From assembly GCA_016235455.1 (NCBI GenBank), contig JACRKZ010000171.1:1-38710 (forward strand): a stretch of DNA of 38,710 nt, read 5' to 3'. Both the position numbers and the translations under genes were made by a program. The notes beneath the pieces were generated by a model. The model had not been told where the DNA came from, ran no database searches, and saw only the letters and a program-made list of their open reading frames with translations. The stretch is from Armatimonadota bacterium (lineage in GTDB: Bacteria > Armatimonadota > UBA10988). Shown piece by piece: positions 23,773-32,517 of this stretch; position 1 is the stretch's first letter; each line of letters starts with the position of its first letter.

Positions 23773-26700
23773 CTACTCGATCCGCAGCACGGTGAACGAC
23801 CGTGGCGGGAAGACCAGGCCGCGCTGCGCCATGTCCCACGTCGACTCCCGCGGCACGATGGCCGTTGGTTCCGCGGCGGTGTTGGTCGCCTCGCGCGCAC
23901 CGGACAGTTGCGTCATCTTGGCCGTCCTGCTCGTCGGCCGGAAGTCGACCAGGTCGAAGTTGGCCGTCACCGGCTGGTCCTCGGCGTTGACCACCTGCAG
24001 CACCAGATGCCGACCGTCCGCGCTGGCTTTGACCGTGACGTCGAACAGGTTCGGCGCGCCGGACACGTCGCAGCGCACCACGTTGGGCTGCCAGGCGCGC
24101 GACAGCATCTGCGTCACGTAGCCCGGCGGCTGTAGCCACGTGCTGGTCGGATTGAGGAACAGCAGGCCCTGGTCCCAGCCGTTGTCGTTCTGGCCGTCCG
24201 GCTGCAGGCAGTTGGCCGAGGTGATGATCGGTAGACGGCCGTCGCGCTCCAGGCGGTTCGTGGCCAGGGCATTGCCCAGCGCGCGGTTCTGGTCGTGGCG
24301 GTTGGCGTTGTACTCGAACACCACCACGCGATGCTTCGCGCCCTCGGCGATCTTGTCCAGCGCGTTGATGAACGACACCATCGCGTCGAACGACGACTCA
24401 GGCTTCTGCGGCCGCTCGGTCCAGATGTGCAGATCGAACCAGACCTCGCGGCCGTGCTCCTTGGCCAGCCGCAAGATGCGCTGTTGACCGGCAAGCGAGG
24501 TGATGCCGCTGGCCGCGCCGCCGAACCGGAACGGGTCGGCGATGCGCTCGTTGTAGACGAAGTCGCCTACCACCAGGATGATCGCCGGGTCCCTGGCCCA
24601 GATGGCCTTGGCCAGCGCCTCGAACCGGGCCGCATAGGCCTCGTCCACCCGCTCTTCGTTGCCCAGTTGCAGGTACCGGAGCCGGTACGGCGCCGGATGG
24701 CCGTCAGCCGCGCGGCGCCGGCCCCATTCGCTGTCGGCGGGCGCCTTGGCATAGTCGATGAAGGCGGCCATGTCCTCGGGCGTCTCGCCCATGTTGAAGG
24801 CCGGCACATACTCGAGCCCGGCGGCCTCGCACAGGTTCATGAAGTCGACGATGCCCCAGCCGTTGCTTGAGTAGGGGTACCACAAGCCCTTGTAAGGCGG
24901 TCGCTGGTCGCGCGGGCCGATCATCTTGCGCCAGCGGTAGCCGTCGTTGTTGACCATCGACCCGCCGTAGCGCAGCACGGTGACGCCCTGCTCGATCAGC
25001 TTCTCGGCCACATCACGCCGGACTGGCAGGCCACGGAACCGGCCCCATTCGCCCGGCTGCAGGAACACATGGCCCAGCGTCACGCTGCCCGGCTCGGCCA
25101 AGGTGAGCGCCAGCCGGCCAGCACTGTCCGCCGCATGGGGCGTCAGCGCGAACGGCAGCCGACGCCACTCGCCCGGCGCCACGCTCAGCGTCGTGGTCGC
25201 GTAAGTCTTGGCGCCATCGCGGCTCTGCAAGGCCACATGCAGCGTCGCCGCCTGCTCACAGCGGGCCCAGACCAACCCCTCATACGGCTTGCCGGCCACC
25301 AGGCCCAGGCCCCAGCGGTTCAGGCCCTGGTTCTCCACGCCCACCGTGCCCGTGCCGCTCACGAAGCGGATCTGCTGCGATTGCGCGCCGACGAACGGCT
25401 TCTCGCCCACCAGCGCGTATTCGCCTTGGGCCTGGCCCGTGCGCACCGGCCGCCACATGCCGCTGATCGCCGGCGCCGGCGGCGTCTTCTCGATGGTCAG
25501 CGGCTCGGGCTGTGCGCCGGTCTTGACCCACAGGCCGCGGAACTCGGCGGTCTTCTTCCAGACGCGCAGGCCCAGCGTGCCGGTGGTCAGGGCCTCGGCG
25601 CCGTCGTCGTACTTCAGCACCGAGCGGCCGTCGACCAGGATCTCGATGACGCTGCCCGTCAGCCGCGCTTCGAGGCTGATCCAGCGGCCCACGGCCACCT
25701 CGCACGGCTCGTCGCGCAGCAGCGCGAAGGCGTGCCGGTGCCGGCCCAGGCGCAGCATCTGGCGTTGCGGGTCGAGCGCCACCTCGTAGCCGTTGAACGT
25801 GTCGGCACCCACGCCCGCGTCGGACACCCGCACGATGAGCCCGGCGTTGTCACCTTCGCGTTGCTCGAAGCGCACCTGCACACCCACCGCGCCGTCGCCG
25901 AAGGCCGGGCGCTCGGCGATCAGCTTGGGCCCGTCATCGCCGGTGATCTTGAGGCTGTCACCGCCGGCCTGCCACTGACCGCCCAGTGTGCGGAACCCGG
26001 CGACCGCGGCGGGTACGGGTGGCTCCTGGAAGCTCTCGCCAAAGACCATCTGGCTGTAGATTCCGCCGTAGATCTCGTGATTCACATCCTCGATGCAAGC
26101 GCCCGTAAGCAGCCGGCTGACCGGGTGCAGCACCTCGCGCGGATGCACGGCCACGCTCACCGGCGCCGGCGCGGGTTCCGCCTTGAGCGGGTTGTCGGCC
26201 AGCCACACGGCCATCTCGGCCGGCTCGCGATTGGCGTTGGCGTAGTAGGGGATGGCCGTGAACTCTACGGGCGGCCAGTCGGGCGCCTGAGCGCCCTGGT
26301 ACAGTTCGCCCGGCCAGGCCGACGCGCGCACCGACCGCGCCGTGCCGCGGATGACGGTCACACCCCCCAGCAGCGCTTTGTCATGCACCGCGCGCAGCGG
26401 CGCCTCGGTCGGCAGCAGCAGGTCGCGCACATGCCCGCCGGTGTCCAGCGCCTCGACGCAGTAGACCAGCGGCCCGCGCCGCAGCGCCACGCGGCCGATG
26501 TTGGCCTCGATCAGTGGATTGGCCTTGACGCGCTCGACGGGCATGGGCAGGTCGAGCGTCAGCTCGTCGCCCGGCTGCCACACCCGGCGCAACACGGCAT
26601 AGCCACGGTCGCGGATGATGGCCTGCGCGCGGCCGTTGAGGGTCAGCTTGGGTGCGGCGCACCAGGCCGGCAGCCGCAGCCGCAGCGCGAACTCGGTGGC

Positions 26701-28122
26701 TTTGGCGGGGTCGACGGTCACCCTGACGCGGCCGTCCCACGGATAACGGGTGACCTGCCGCAGCGTGATGGCGGCGCCGCCGATGGTCAGGCTCGCGCGG
26801 CTGCCGGCATACAGGTTGACGCTGACGCTGTCGCCCTGTTGGGCATAGAGGTAGCCCGGCAACGCGCCCATGATCTTGGCGAACATCGGCGGGCAGCAGG
26901 GGCAGCCATGCCAGCTCCAACGCTTGCGCTGCGGGCCGGCGGCCAGCGGGTTCTCGTAGAAGTAGGTGTTGCCGGCCAGCGACACGCCGCTGAGCACACC
27001 GTTGTACAGCACGCGCTCGAGTTCGTCGGCGTAGCGCCCGTCGCCCGTGGCCAGGCTCAGGTTGTGGTGGAAGAAGCCGGCGCCGATGGCGGCGCAGGTC
27101 TCCAGGTAGCCGTCGTTGGGCAGCACATAGTCCGGCCCGAAGCCCTCATACTGCGGCACCGAGCCCAGCCCGCCGATGACATACATGCGCCTCTCGACCA
27201 TGTTGGCCCACAGGCGCTTGGCGGCGGCCAGGTAGTCGTCGCGGCCAGCTGCCTCGGCGGCGGCCACCAGCCCGGTGCACAGCAGCGTGGCGCGCACGGC
27301 GTGGCCCTCGATGGTGGTCTGTTGGAGCACCGGCAGATGGTCCTGGCCATACGAGCCGAAGTCGCGCCGGCCCTCGTGGTGGCCATGCTGGTCGATGAAG
27401 AACTCGGCCAGCGCCAGATAGCGCGCCGCATCGAGCGGCACGGGCATCTGCTGGGCCAGCGCCGGCTGCTCCGCGAACAGCAGATACAGCTTGACCAGCG
27501 CCTCCTCGCCGAGCGAGTGGCCGGGGATGACGTTCAGGCGCGGCGCCGGGCCCATCAGGTCGGCCATGTGGTTGGCCAGCTTGACGGCCACGCCCAGCAG
27601 CCGCGTCTTGCCCGTGGCGCGGTAGTAGTGCACGCCGGCCTCGATCATCGCGCCGGCGTTGTACAGCTCGTGCTGCCAGTTGTCGTTGCCGCCGTTCAGG
27701 CCCCAGCGGTGGGTGGGTTCCTTGAGCTGCGTGTAGGTATTCACATAGCCGTCGGGATCTTTGGCCGCCGCCGCCGCAATGCGCTCGATGTAGCCATCCA
27801 GTCGCGCCTCCAGCGCCGGGTCGCGGCGCGCGGCGAGGAAGTCGGCGCTGCCGCGGATCATCTCGTAGATGAGCCCGTCATACCACGGCGGCCCGCCATG
27901 CTCGCCGGTGACTCCATCGCGGATCTTGTCGAAGTTGGTCAGCGCACCGTCGCGCTCGAACTTGTCGAAGCAGTCAACAAGCGTGACCGAGCGCCAGACG
28001 GCAAGCTTGGGTGCCCAGAACTCATCGTCGATGACCACCTGGCCAACAGGCACCGGTACCATGGGCGGCGGAACTGCCATGGCGGCCAGAGCGGTGAGGT
28101 GCAGAGCAGCGGCGAACATCAT
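23773..28122 (-). CDS. GH127 beta-L-arabinofuranosidase fused to GH51 alpha-L-arabinofuranosidase
   Basis: This 1449-residue secreted protein has a signal peptide MMFAAALHLTALAAMA. Residues about 20-640 are a GH127 domain with the zinc/nucleophile set intact: YLETCAAIG (Glu341, Cys343) and HGCPCCPP (Cys409, Cys410), matching Glu338/Cys340/Cys417/Cys418 of HypBA1 (from memory). After a linker, about 690-1449 form a GH51-type enzyme. It starts with LLTGACIEDVNHEIYGGIYSQM, which is interrupted by a LamG/CBM66-like sandwich (about 725-870) and a CBM4/9-like block. Then come LRYGGSMVNNDGYRW, QLGNEE (acid/base Glu1156) and VVVFEYNA (nucleophile Glu1270), ending in a beta-sandwich. Both domains look catalytically complete. 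The stop at 23773 follows the REP-like element; the start is divergent from the deacetylase gene. Confidence 0.88.
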   Translation of the reverse strand: MMFAAALHLTALAAMAVPPPMVPVPVGQVVIDDEFWAPKLAVWRSVTLVDCFDKFERDGALTNFDKIRDGVTGEHGGPPWYDGLIYEMIRGSADFLAARRDPALEARLDGYIERIAAAAAKDPDGYVNTYTQLKEPTHRWGLNGGNDNWQHELYNAGAMIEAGVHYYRATGKTRLLGVAVKLANHMADLMGPAPRLNVIPGHSLGEEALVKLYLLFAEQPALAQQMPVPLDAARYLALAEFFIDQHGHHEGRRDFGSYGQDHLPVLQQTTIEGHAVRATLLCTGLVAAAEAAGRDDYLAAAKRLWANMVERRMYVIGGLGSVPQYEGFGPDYVLPNDGYLETCAAIGAGFFHHNLSLATGDGRYADELERVLYNGVLSGVSLAGNTYFYENPLAAGPQRKRWSWHGCPCCPPMFAKIMGALPGYLYAQQGDSVSVNLYAGSRASLTIGGAAITLRQVTRYPWDGRVRVTVDPAKATEFALRLRLPAWCAAPKLTLNGRAQAIIRDRGYAVLRRVWQPGDELTLDLPMPVERVKANPLIEANIGRVALRRGPLVYCVEALDTGGHVRDLLLPTEAPLRAVHDKALLGGVTVIRGTARSVRASAWPGELYQGAQAPDWPPVEFTAIPYYANANREPAEMAVWLADNPLKAEPAPAPVSVAVHPREVLHPVSRLLTGACIEDVNHEIYGGIYSQMVFGESFQEPPVPAAVAGFRTLGGQWQAGGDSLKITGDDGPKLIAERPAFGDGAVGVQVRFEQREGDNAGLIVRVSDAGVGADTFNGYEVALDPQRQMLRLGRHRHAFALLRDEPCEVAVGRWISLEARLTGSVIEILVDGRSVLKYDDGAEALTTGTLGLRVWKKTAEFRGLWVKTGAQPEPLTIEKTPPAPAISGMWRPVRTGQAQGEYALVGEKPFVGAQSQQIRFVSGTGTVGVENQGLNRWGLGLVAGKPYEGLVWARCEQAATLHVALQSRDGAKTYATTTLSVAPGEWRRLPFALTPHAADSAGRLALTLAEPGSVTLGHVFLQPGEWGRFRGLPVRRDVAEKLIEQGVTVLRYGGSMVNNDGYRWRKMIGPRDQRPPYKGLWYPYSSNGWGIVDFMNLCEAAGLEYVPAFNMGETPEDMAAFIDYAKAPADSEWGRRRAADGHPAPYRLRYLQLGNEERVDEAYAARFEALAKAIWARDPAIILVVGDFVYNERIADPFRFGGAASGITSLAGQQRILRLAKEHGREVWFDLHIWTERPQKPESSFDAMVSFINALDKIAEGAKHRVVVFEYNANRHDQNRALGNALATNRLERDGRLPIITSANCLQPDGQNDNGWDQGLLFLNPTSTWLQPPGYVTQMLSRAWQPNVVRCDVSGAPNLFDVTVKASADGRHLVLQVVNAEDQPVTANFDLVDFRPTSRTAKMTQLSGAREATNTAAEPTAIVPRESTWDMAQRGLVFPPRSFTVLRIE

Positions 28123-28248
28123 GGAGTCTCTCTCGGCGCGTGCAGTTCGCGCGGCCGCAGATGCCTCCTGCTGGTAACGATGCACGCGATCTGAGCTGGG
28201 CTCCGCCGCGGCCCGCGTCGGGCCGCATCCCCAGCCGCCACCGGTGCC

Positions 28249-28277
28249 TTGCGGCCGCCCAGCCCGAATGCTATGCT
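28249..28277 (+). promoter_or_regulatory. Weak promoter candidate for the deacetylase operon
   Basis: TTGCGG (28249-28254) and TATGCT (28272-28277) are 17 bp apart in the 192-bp divergent region between the arabinofuranosidase fusion and the deacetylase. Matches are 3/6 and 4/6 and would start transcription about 30 nt before the GGAGGA site. Confidence 0.3.
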
Positions 28278-28314
28278 CACCGCTAGCGGGCGGCCGCCCG
28301 CGCTGGAGGACCTG

Positions 28315-29145
28315 ATGAACCGTCGCGTCGCGCTGGCCACCACCGGGCTCGGGTTGCTGGGCCTGCACCGGCTGCTGGCCGAGGGGGACGCCGGTGCAGG
28401 TCCGGTGGTCGTGCTCAAGCTCGACGACGTCACCGTGCGTTCCGCCAAGGGGTCGGTGAATGCGCGCTGGCAGAAGGTCTGCGAGTATCTCGAGCAGGAG
28501 GACCTGCGTGCCGGCTGCGGCATCATCTGTAACTCGCTCGAGTACGACAACCCCGACTACGTGGCCTGGATCAAGGGCATCGCCGAGCGCGGCAAGATCG
28601 AGTTCTGGTTCCACGGCTGGGACCATGCCGTGCACGAAGTGGACGGCGAGAAGTTCAACGAGTTCAGCCACCGCACCTACGAGGACCAGAAAGAGCGCTT
28701 CGAGAAATCGATCCGCCTCGCCCGCGAGAAGCTGGGCATCACGCTCACCTGCTTCGGCCCTGGCGGCGGCGTGGGTACGCCGTCCTACGATGCGGTCACC
28801 GCGCGGGTCATGGGCGAGGTGCCCGAGATGACCGCCTGGCTGTACCCCATGCCCATCGAGAAGATCGGCGCCGAACTGGCCAAGGGCGGCCGGGTGACCA
28901 TCCTCGACCGCGTCTGGGCGGCCAACATCGAGAAGAGCGTCGGGGTGCCCGATCTGGCCAAGCTCGAGGCCGGCCTGGCTGCCAACCCCAAGCGCCCGTA
29001 CTTCGTGCTGCAGGGCCATCCCGCCATGTGGGATGACGCCCGCTTCGACGAGTTCAAGCGGATCTGCGATTTCCTGCGCGCCAAGAAGTGCCGATTCGAG
29101 CAGCCCACGGCCTGCGCCAAGTGGGTTGCGGCCGGGGCCAGGTAA
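28315..29145 (+). CDS. NodB-like polysaccharide deacetylase-superfamily protein
   Basis: This 276-residue protein has a Tat/Sec-like leader (MNRRVALATTGLGLLGLH). The core carries VVVLKLDDV with Asp37/Asp38 and FWFHGWDHAVHE with His100/His104, the metal-binding DD and HxxxH motifs of the NodB fold, as in the DUF2334 branch. Later blocks are CFGPGGGVGTPSYDAV and YFVLQGHPAMWDD, where His is well placed as the catalytic acid. It probably removes N- or O-acetyl groups from extracellular glycans, though some family members have lost activity. GGAGGA lies 4 nt before the ATG at 28315; an earlier ATG in frame at about 28249 lacks support. The HzsA-like gene starts 25 nt after its stop, so they are likely co-transcribed. 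Confidence 0.78.
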   Translation: MNRRVALATTGLGLLGLHRLLAEGDAGAGPVVVLKLDDVTVRSAKGSVNARWQKVCEYLEQEDLRAGCGIICNSLEYDNPDYVAWIKGIAERGKIEFWFHGWDHAVHEVDGEKFNEFSHRTYEDQKERFEKSIRLAREKLGITLTCFGPGGGVGTPSYDAVTARVMGEVPEMTAWLYPMPIEKIGAELAKGGRVTILDRVWAANIEKSVGVPDLAKLEAGLAANPKRPYFVLQGHPAMWDDARFDEFKRICDFLRAKKCRFEQPTACAKWVAAGAR

Positions 29146-29170
29146 GCCCGGCCAACCAGGGAGGGCGCCC

Positions 29171-32100
29171 ATGCCACGAGGACGAGGCGGCTGTCGGGCC
29201 CTGTGGCTGCTGCTGTGCGCCGTCTGTGGCGCGACCGCCGCCGATCAGGCGCTGATCGAAGCCGACTGGCAGCGCCAGGCCGAGGCACTGGATGTCTGGC
29301 GGCGGGGCGACCTGCATCTGGGGCCGGTGACCACCGCCGACGACGCGGCCGGCGCGGTCGATGGCGTGCGCGACGGCAAGTACGCCTTCCACTGTGGGCT
29401 GGAGCCCAACCCCTGGTGGCAGGTGGACCTGGGCCAGAGCCGCGCCTTGCGCCGCGTCGTCGTCTACAACCGGCTGGACTACGCCCCTGGGCTGCACAAC
29501 GCCGACACGCTGCGCCTGCTGACCTCCGACGATGGTCGGGCGTGGACGCTCTGCCACGACCAGGCTGGTCAGCATTTCGGCGGCATCAGTGGCGCGCCGC
29601 CGCTGTCGGTGACCTTCGCGCCCGGCAGCGTGAGCGCGCGCTACGTGCGGCTGACCATTCCCAGCCCGACGCCCATCTACTTCCACCTAGACGAGGTGGA
29701 GGTCTACGGCGAGGCCGACCCCGCGACCAACCTGGCGCTCGGCCAACCGGCCGACCAGAGCAGCCTCAGCCAGTGGTCGGTGGTCAAGCCCAAGCCCCGC
29801 CGCGCCGGCGAGCCGTTCGTCTATGCCACGGCCGAGGTGCTGGCGCGCGGGCTCAAGCTGGCCGCCGATCTCGGCGCGACGGCCGACGCGCAGGCCCTGC
29901 GCGCGCTCTCGACCGCCGGCGACCGCGAGTCCTATCTGGCCGCGCGCCGCGCCGTGCGCCGGCTGGCCTTCGCCAACCCGCGGCTGCCCCGTCGGTTGCT
30001 GTTCTGCAAGCGCTTTACCCAGCAGACCTATCCCGACATCTGCCTCAACCACATGCCGTGGGTGTCACGCCCCGGCGGCGACCTGTGCGTACTGGAGGAT
30101 GCCTTCGGCGAGCGGCCGACGGTGCGCCCGCTGCTCAACGGGCGGCTCGGCCCGGGCCATGTGCATGGGCTCGACCTGTCGTACGACGGCCGGCGCATCG
30201 TCTTTGGCTATGCGCGGAGCAAGACCGCCGACCCGCCGCTGCTGCCGTGGCCGCCGGCGCCGGGCACCTGCCGCGCCAACGTCCATCTGGGCTTGCGCGC
30301 GCGCGTCGAGCCGACGCACATCTACGAGATCGGCGCCGACGGCAGCGGTCTGCGGCAGATCACCAACCATCCGTACTGGAGCGACCTCGACCCCACCTGG
30401 CTGCCCAACGGTGAGATCGCCTTCGTCTCCGAGCGCTGCGGCACCAGCCTGCAATGCAACCATGACCCGAGCCTCGACGAGACCTCCTGCAACCTGTACG
30501 TGATGGGCGCGGATGGGGGCCGGCTGCGCCGGCTGAGCGCCAACAAGGACGGCGACTACCTGCCGCACACGCTGGACGACGGCACCATTGGCTACACGCG
30601 CTGGGAGTACCAGGAGCGCAACCTGACCCAGATCCAGTCGCTGTGGTACGTGCGACCCGACGGCACCGGCGCCGACGCACTGTTCAAGCAGCACCTGGAC
30701 AACCCCTGGGCGCTGGAGGACGTGCGCTCGCTGCCCGGCGCGCCGGGCCGCTTCGTGGCCATCGCCGCTGGCCATCACACCCTGGCTGCGGGACCCATCG
30801 TCACCATTGAACCCGGACTGGGGCTCAATGAGCCCCGGTCCCTGGGCATCGTCACGCCCGGCTGCACACCGCCCGAAGGTGGCATGTCGGGCCAACCGGT
30901 GCCCGAGGGCGGCGTGCTCGACGATGGCGGGCACTACATGACTCCGTGGCCGCTGTCCGACCGGCAGTTCCTCGCCGCCTACAGCTACCAGAAGACCTGG
31001 CCGGCAGGCGCGCCCGAGCACTACCGCGGCAACGACGAGACGGGCTATGCGCTGTATCTCGTTGATGTGTACGGCAACAAGGAGCTGATCTACCGCGATC
31101 CGGCCATCTCCTGCTCGGCGCCGATACCACTGGCGCCACGACCGCGTCCGCCCGTGCTGGCCGACAGCACCGACCCGACCGACGCCTGGGCCACCTGCAC
31201 GCTGACCAGCGCCGCGTTCGGCAGCGACGGCATCGAGGCTGGCCGCGCGCGCTATCTGCGCATCTCGCGCGGGGTGGAGTGGCCCTATGACCAGCGCTTT
31301 GGCGGTCTGCGCTACGAGAGCGTGGCGCTGTCCGCGGGACTGGGCTGGACGCCGGTGCAGGTGCTCGGCACGGTGCCCATCGAGGCCGACGGCAGCGCGC
31401 ACTTCAGGGTGCCCGCGGATATGCCCGTCTACTTCCAGTTGCTCGACGCCGACAAGATGGAACTGCGGCGGATGCGGTCGTTCATCAGCTTCCAGCCCGG
31501 CGAGAAGCGCGGTTGCTTCGGCTGCCACGAGACCCGAGCCAAGGCGCCGGCGCAGGCGGCCGGGCTGCTGGCGCTGCGCCGCGAGCCGTCGCTGCCGACA
31601 CCGCCGCCGTGGGGCACGCGCGCGGTCAACTTCCTGCGCGATGTGCAGCCCGTGCTCGACCGACAGTGCACGAAATGCCACGTGGGTCTCAAGCCGGCGG
31701 CCGGTCTCGACCTGGGAGGCGGGCTGGTCGGCGGCCTGCGGTTCAAGACTCGCTATGGCGGCGAACTCGGGTTGGATGGCACCAACACTGCCTACCGCAG
31801 CCTGATCACCGGCGACCAGGTGGCCTACTCCAACAAATGGGACCCGGCCTCGGCGGTGACCCCGCCACTGGCCTTCGGCTCACATCGCAGCCGGCTGGTC
31901 GCCGCGCTGCGTGACGGCCCGTGCGCCAAGCGCGCGTCATTGAGCGCCGACGACTGGCTGCGGCTGGTCACCTGGATCGACGCCAACGCGCCATACCACA
32001 GCCATTTCATCAACACGCGGCCCACCAGGCCCGCCTACGACCTGGCGGTCGACCGCGACCTGGCCGCCGCGCTGGGCACCGTGCACCAGCGGCGCTGCAC

Positions 32101-32401
32101 GCCCTGCCACCAGCCAGCCGACGTGACGCGGCTCGACTGGATCGATCTGCGTGAGCCGCGCGCCAGCCTCTTCCTGCGCGCCGCGCTGTCCGGCGCGGGC
32201 GGTGACCATCGCTGCGCCAGGCCGCCCTACGCGGATGACCAGGACGCCGACTATCAGGCGGTAGCGGCGTTGGTCAGCGCGGCCGTGGCCCGCGCCTGGG
32301 CGGCGCCACGCCGCGACCTGCTGGGCCTGCTGCCCGAGGACACCAGCCCCGAAGGCAGGGCCGTCGCCGGCCACCTGGCGGGTCTGCCGCCGACGCGGTA
32401 G
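29171..32401 (+). CDS. Secreted triheme HzsA-like protein with F5/8 type C domain
   Basis: This 1076-residue exported protein (signal peptide ends near CGATAAD) has an F5/8 type C (discoidin) domain first at about 30-190 (PWWQVDLGQSRALRRVVVYNR ... HLDEVEVYGEA). A long beta-propeller-like middle of the hydrazine-synthase-alpha/TolB type follows (about 270-770: LDLSYDGRRIVFGYAR, IYEIGADGSGLRQITNHPYWSDLDPTWLPNG). The C-terminal cytochrome part has three CxxCH heme sites: CFGCH 782-786, CTKCH 833-837 and CTPCH 976-980. Homologues of this shape are common in Planctomycetota and relatives and are annotated after HzsA, although most are not hydrazine synthases. A role as an extracytoplasmic redox enzyme on a carbohydrate or lignin-like substrate is inference. 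The ATG at 29171 starts the signal peptide. Confidence 0.8.
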   Translation: MPRGRGGCRALWLLLCAVCGATAADQALIEADWQRQAEALDVWRRGDLHLGPVTTADDAAGAVDGVRDGKYAFHCGLEPNPWWQVDLGQSRALRRVVVYNRLDYAPGLHNADTLRLLTSDDGRAWTLCHDQAGQHFGGISGAPPLSVTFAPGSVSARYVRLTIPSPTPIYFHLDEVEVYGEADPATNLALGQPADQSSLSQWSVVKPKPRRAGEPFVYATAEVLARGLKLAADLGATADAQALRALSTAGDRESYLAARRAVRRLAFANPRLPRRLLFCKRFTQQTYPDICLNHMPWVSRPGGDLCVLEDAFGERPTVRPLLNGRLGPGHVHGLDLSYDGRRIVFGYARSKTADPPLLPWPPAPGTCRANVHLGLRARVEPTHIYEIGADGSGLRQITNHPYWSDLDPTWLPNGEIAFVSERCGTSLQCNHDPSLDETSCNLYVMGADGGRLRRLSANKDGDYLPHTLDDGTIGYTRWEYQERNLTQIQSLWYVRPDGTGADALFKQHLDNPWALEDVRSLPGAPGRFVAIAAGHHTLAAGPIVTIEPGLGLNEPRSLGIVTPGCTPPEGGMSGQPVPEGGVLDDGGHYMTPWPLSDRQFLAAYSYQKTWPAGAPEHYRGNDETGYALYLVDVYGNKELIYRDPAISCSAPIPLAPRPRPPVLADSTDPTDAWATCTLTSAAFGSDGIEAGRARYLRISRGVEWPYDQRFGGLRYESVALSAGLGWTPVQVLGTVPIEADGSAHFRVPADMPVYFQLLDADKMELRRMRSFISFQPGEKRGCFGCHETRAKAPAQAAGLLALRREPSLPTPPPWGTRAVNFLRDVQPVLDRQCTKCHVGLKPAAGLDLGGGLVGGLRFKTRYGGELGLDGTNTAYRSLITGDQVAYSNKWDPASAVTPPLAFGSHRSRLVAALRDGPCAKRASLSADDWLRLVTWIDANAPYHSHFINTRPTRPAYDLAVDRDLAAALGTVHQRRCTPCHQPADVTRLDWIDLREPRASLFLRAALSGAGGDHRCARPPYADDQDADYQAVAALVSAAVARAWAAPRRDLLGLLPEDTSPEGRAVAGHLAGLPPTR

Positions 32402-32517
32402 CGCCGGCTCGCAGGCCGACGAGACGCACTCCGCTCGCCGCGGCGATTGGTGTTGGCCCCGCGGGAGGTAGTGACCGCGCGGTGGCCAAACCGCCGGCAT
32501 TGCGAAGGAGACTCGCT

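Noticed and set aside
25069..28194. 1041-residue plus-strand open frame
   Set aside because: Exact antisense of the GH127-GH51 gene; His/Arg/Gln-rich GC-frame artefact with no recognisable domain, whereas the minus frame holds complete catalytic motifs.
29171..32401. Evidence for anammox (true hydrazine synthase)
   Set aside because: Resemblance is limited to one subunit-like architecture; no HzsB/HzsC or other anammox genes, and the context is carbohydrate degradation.
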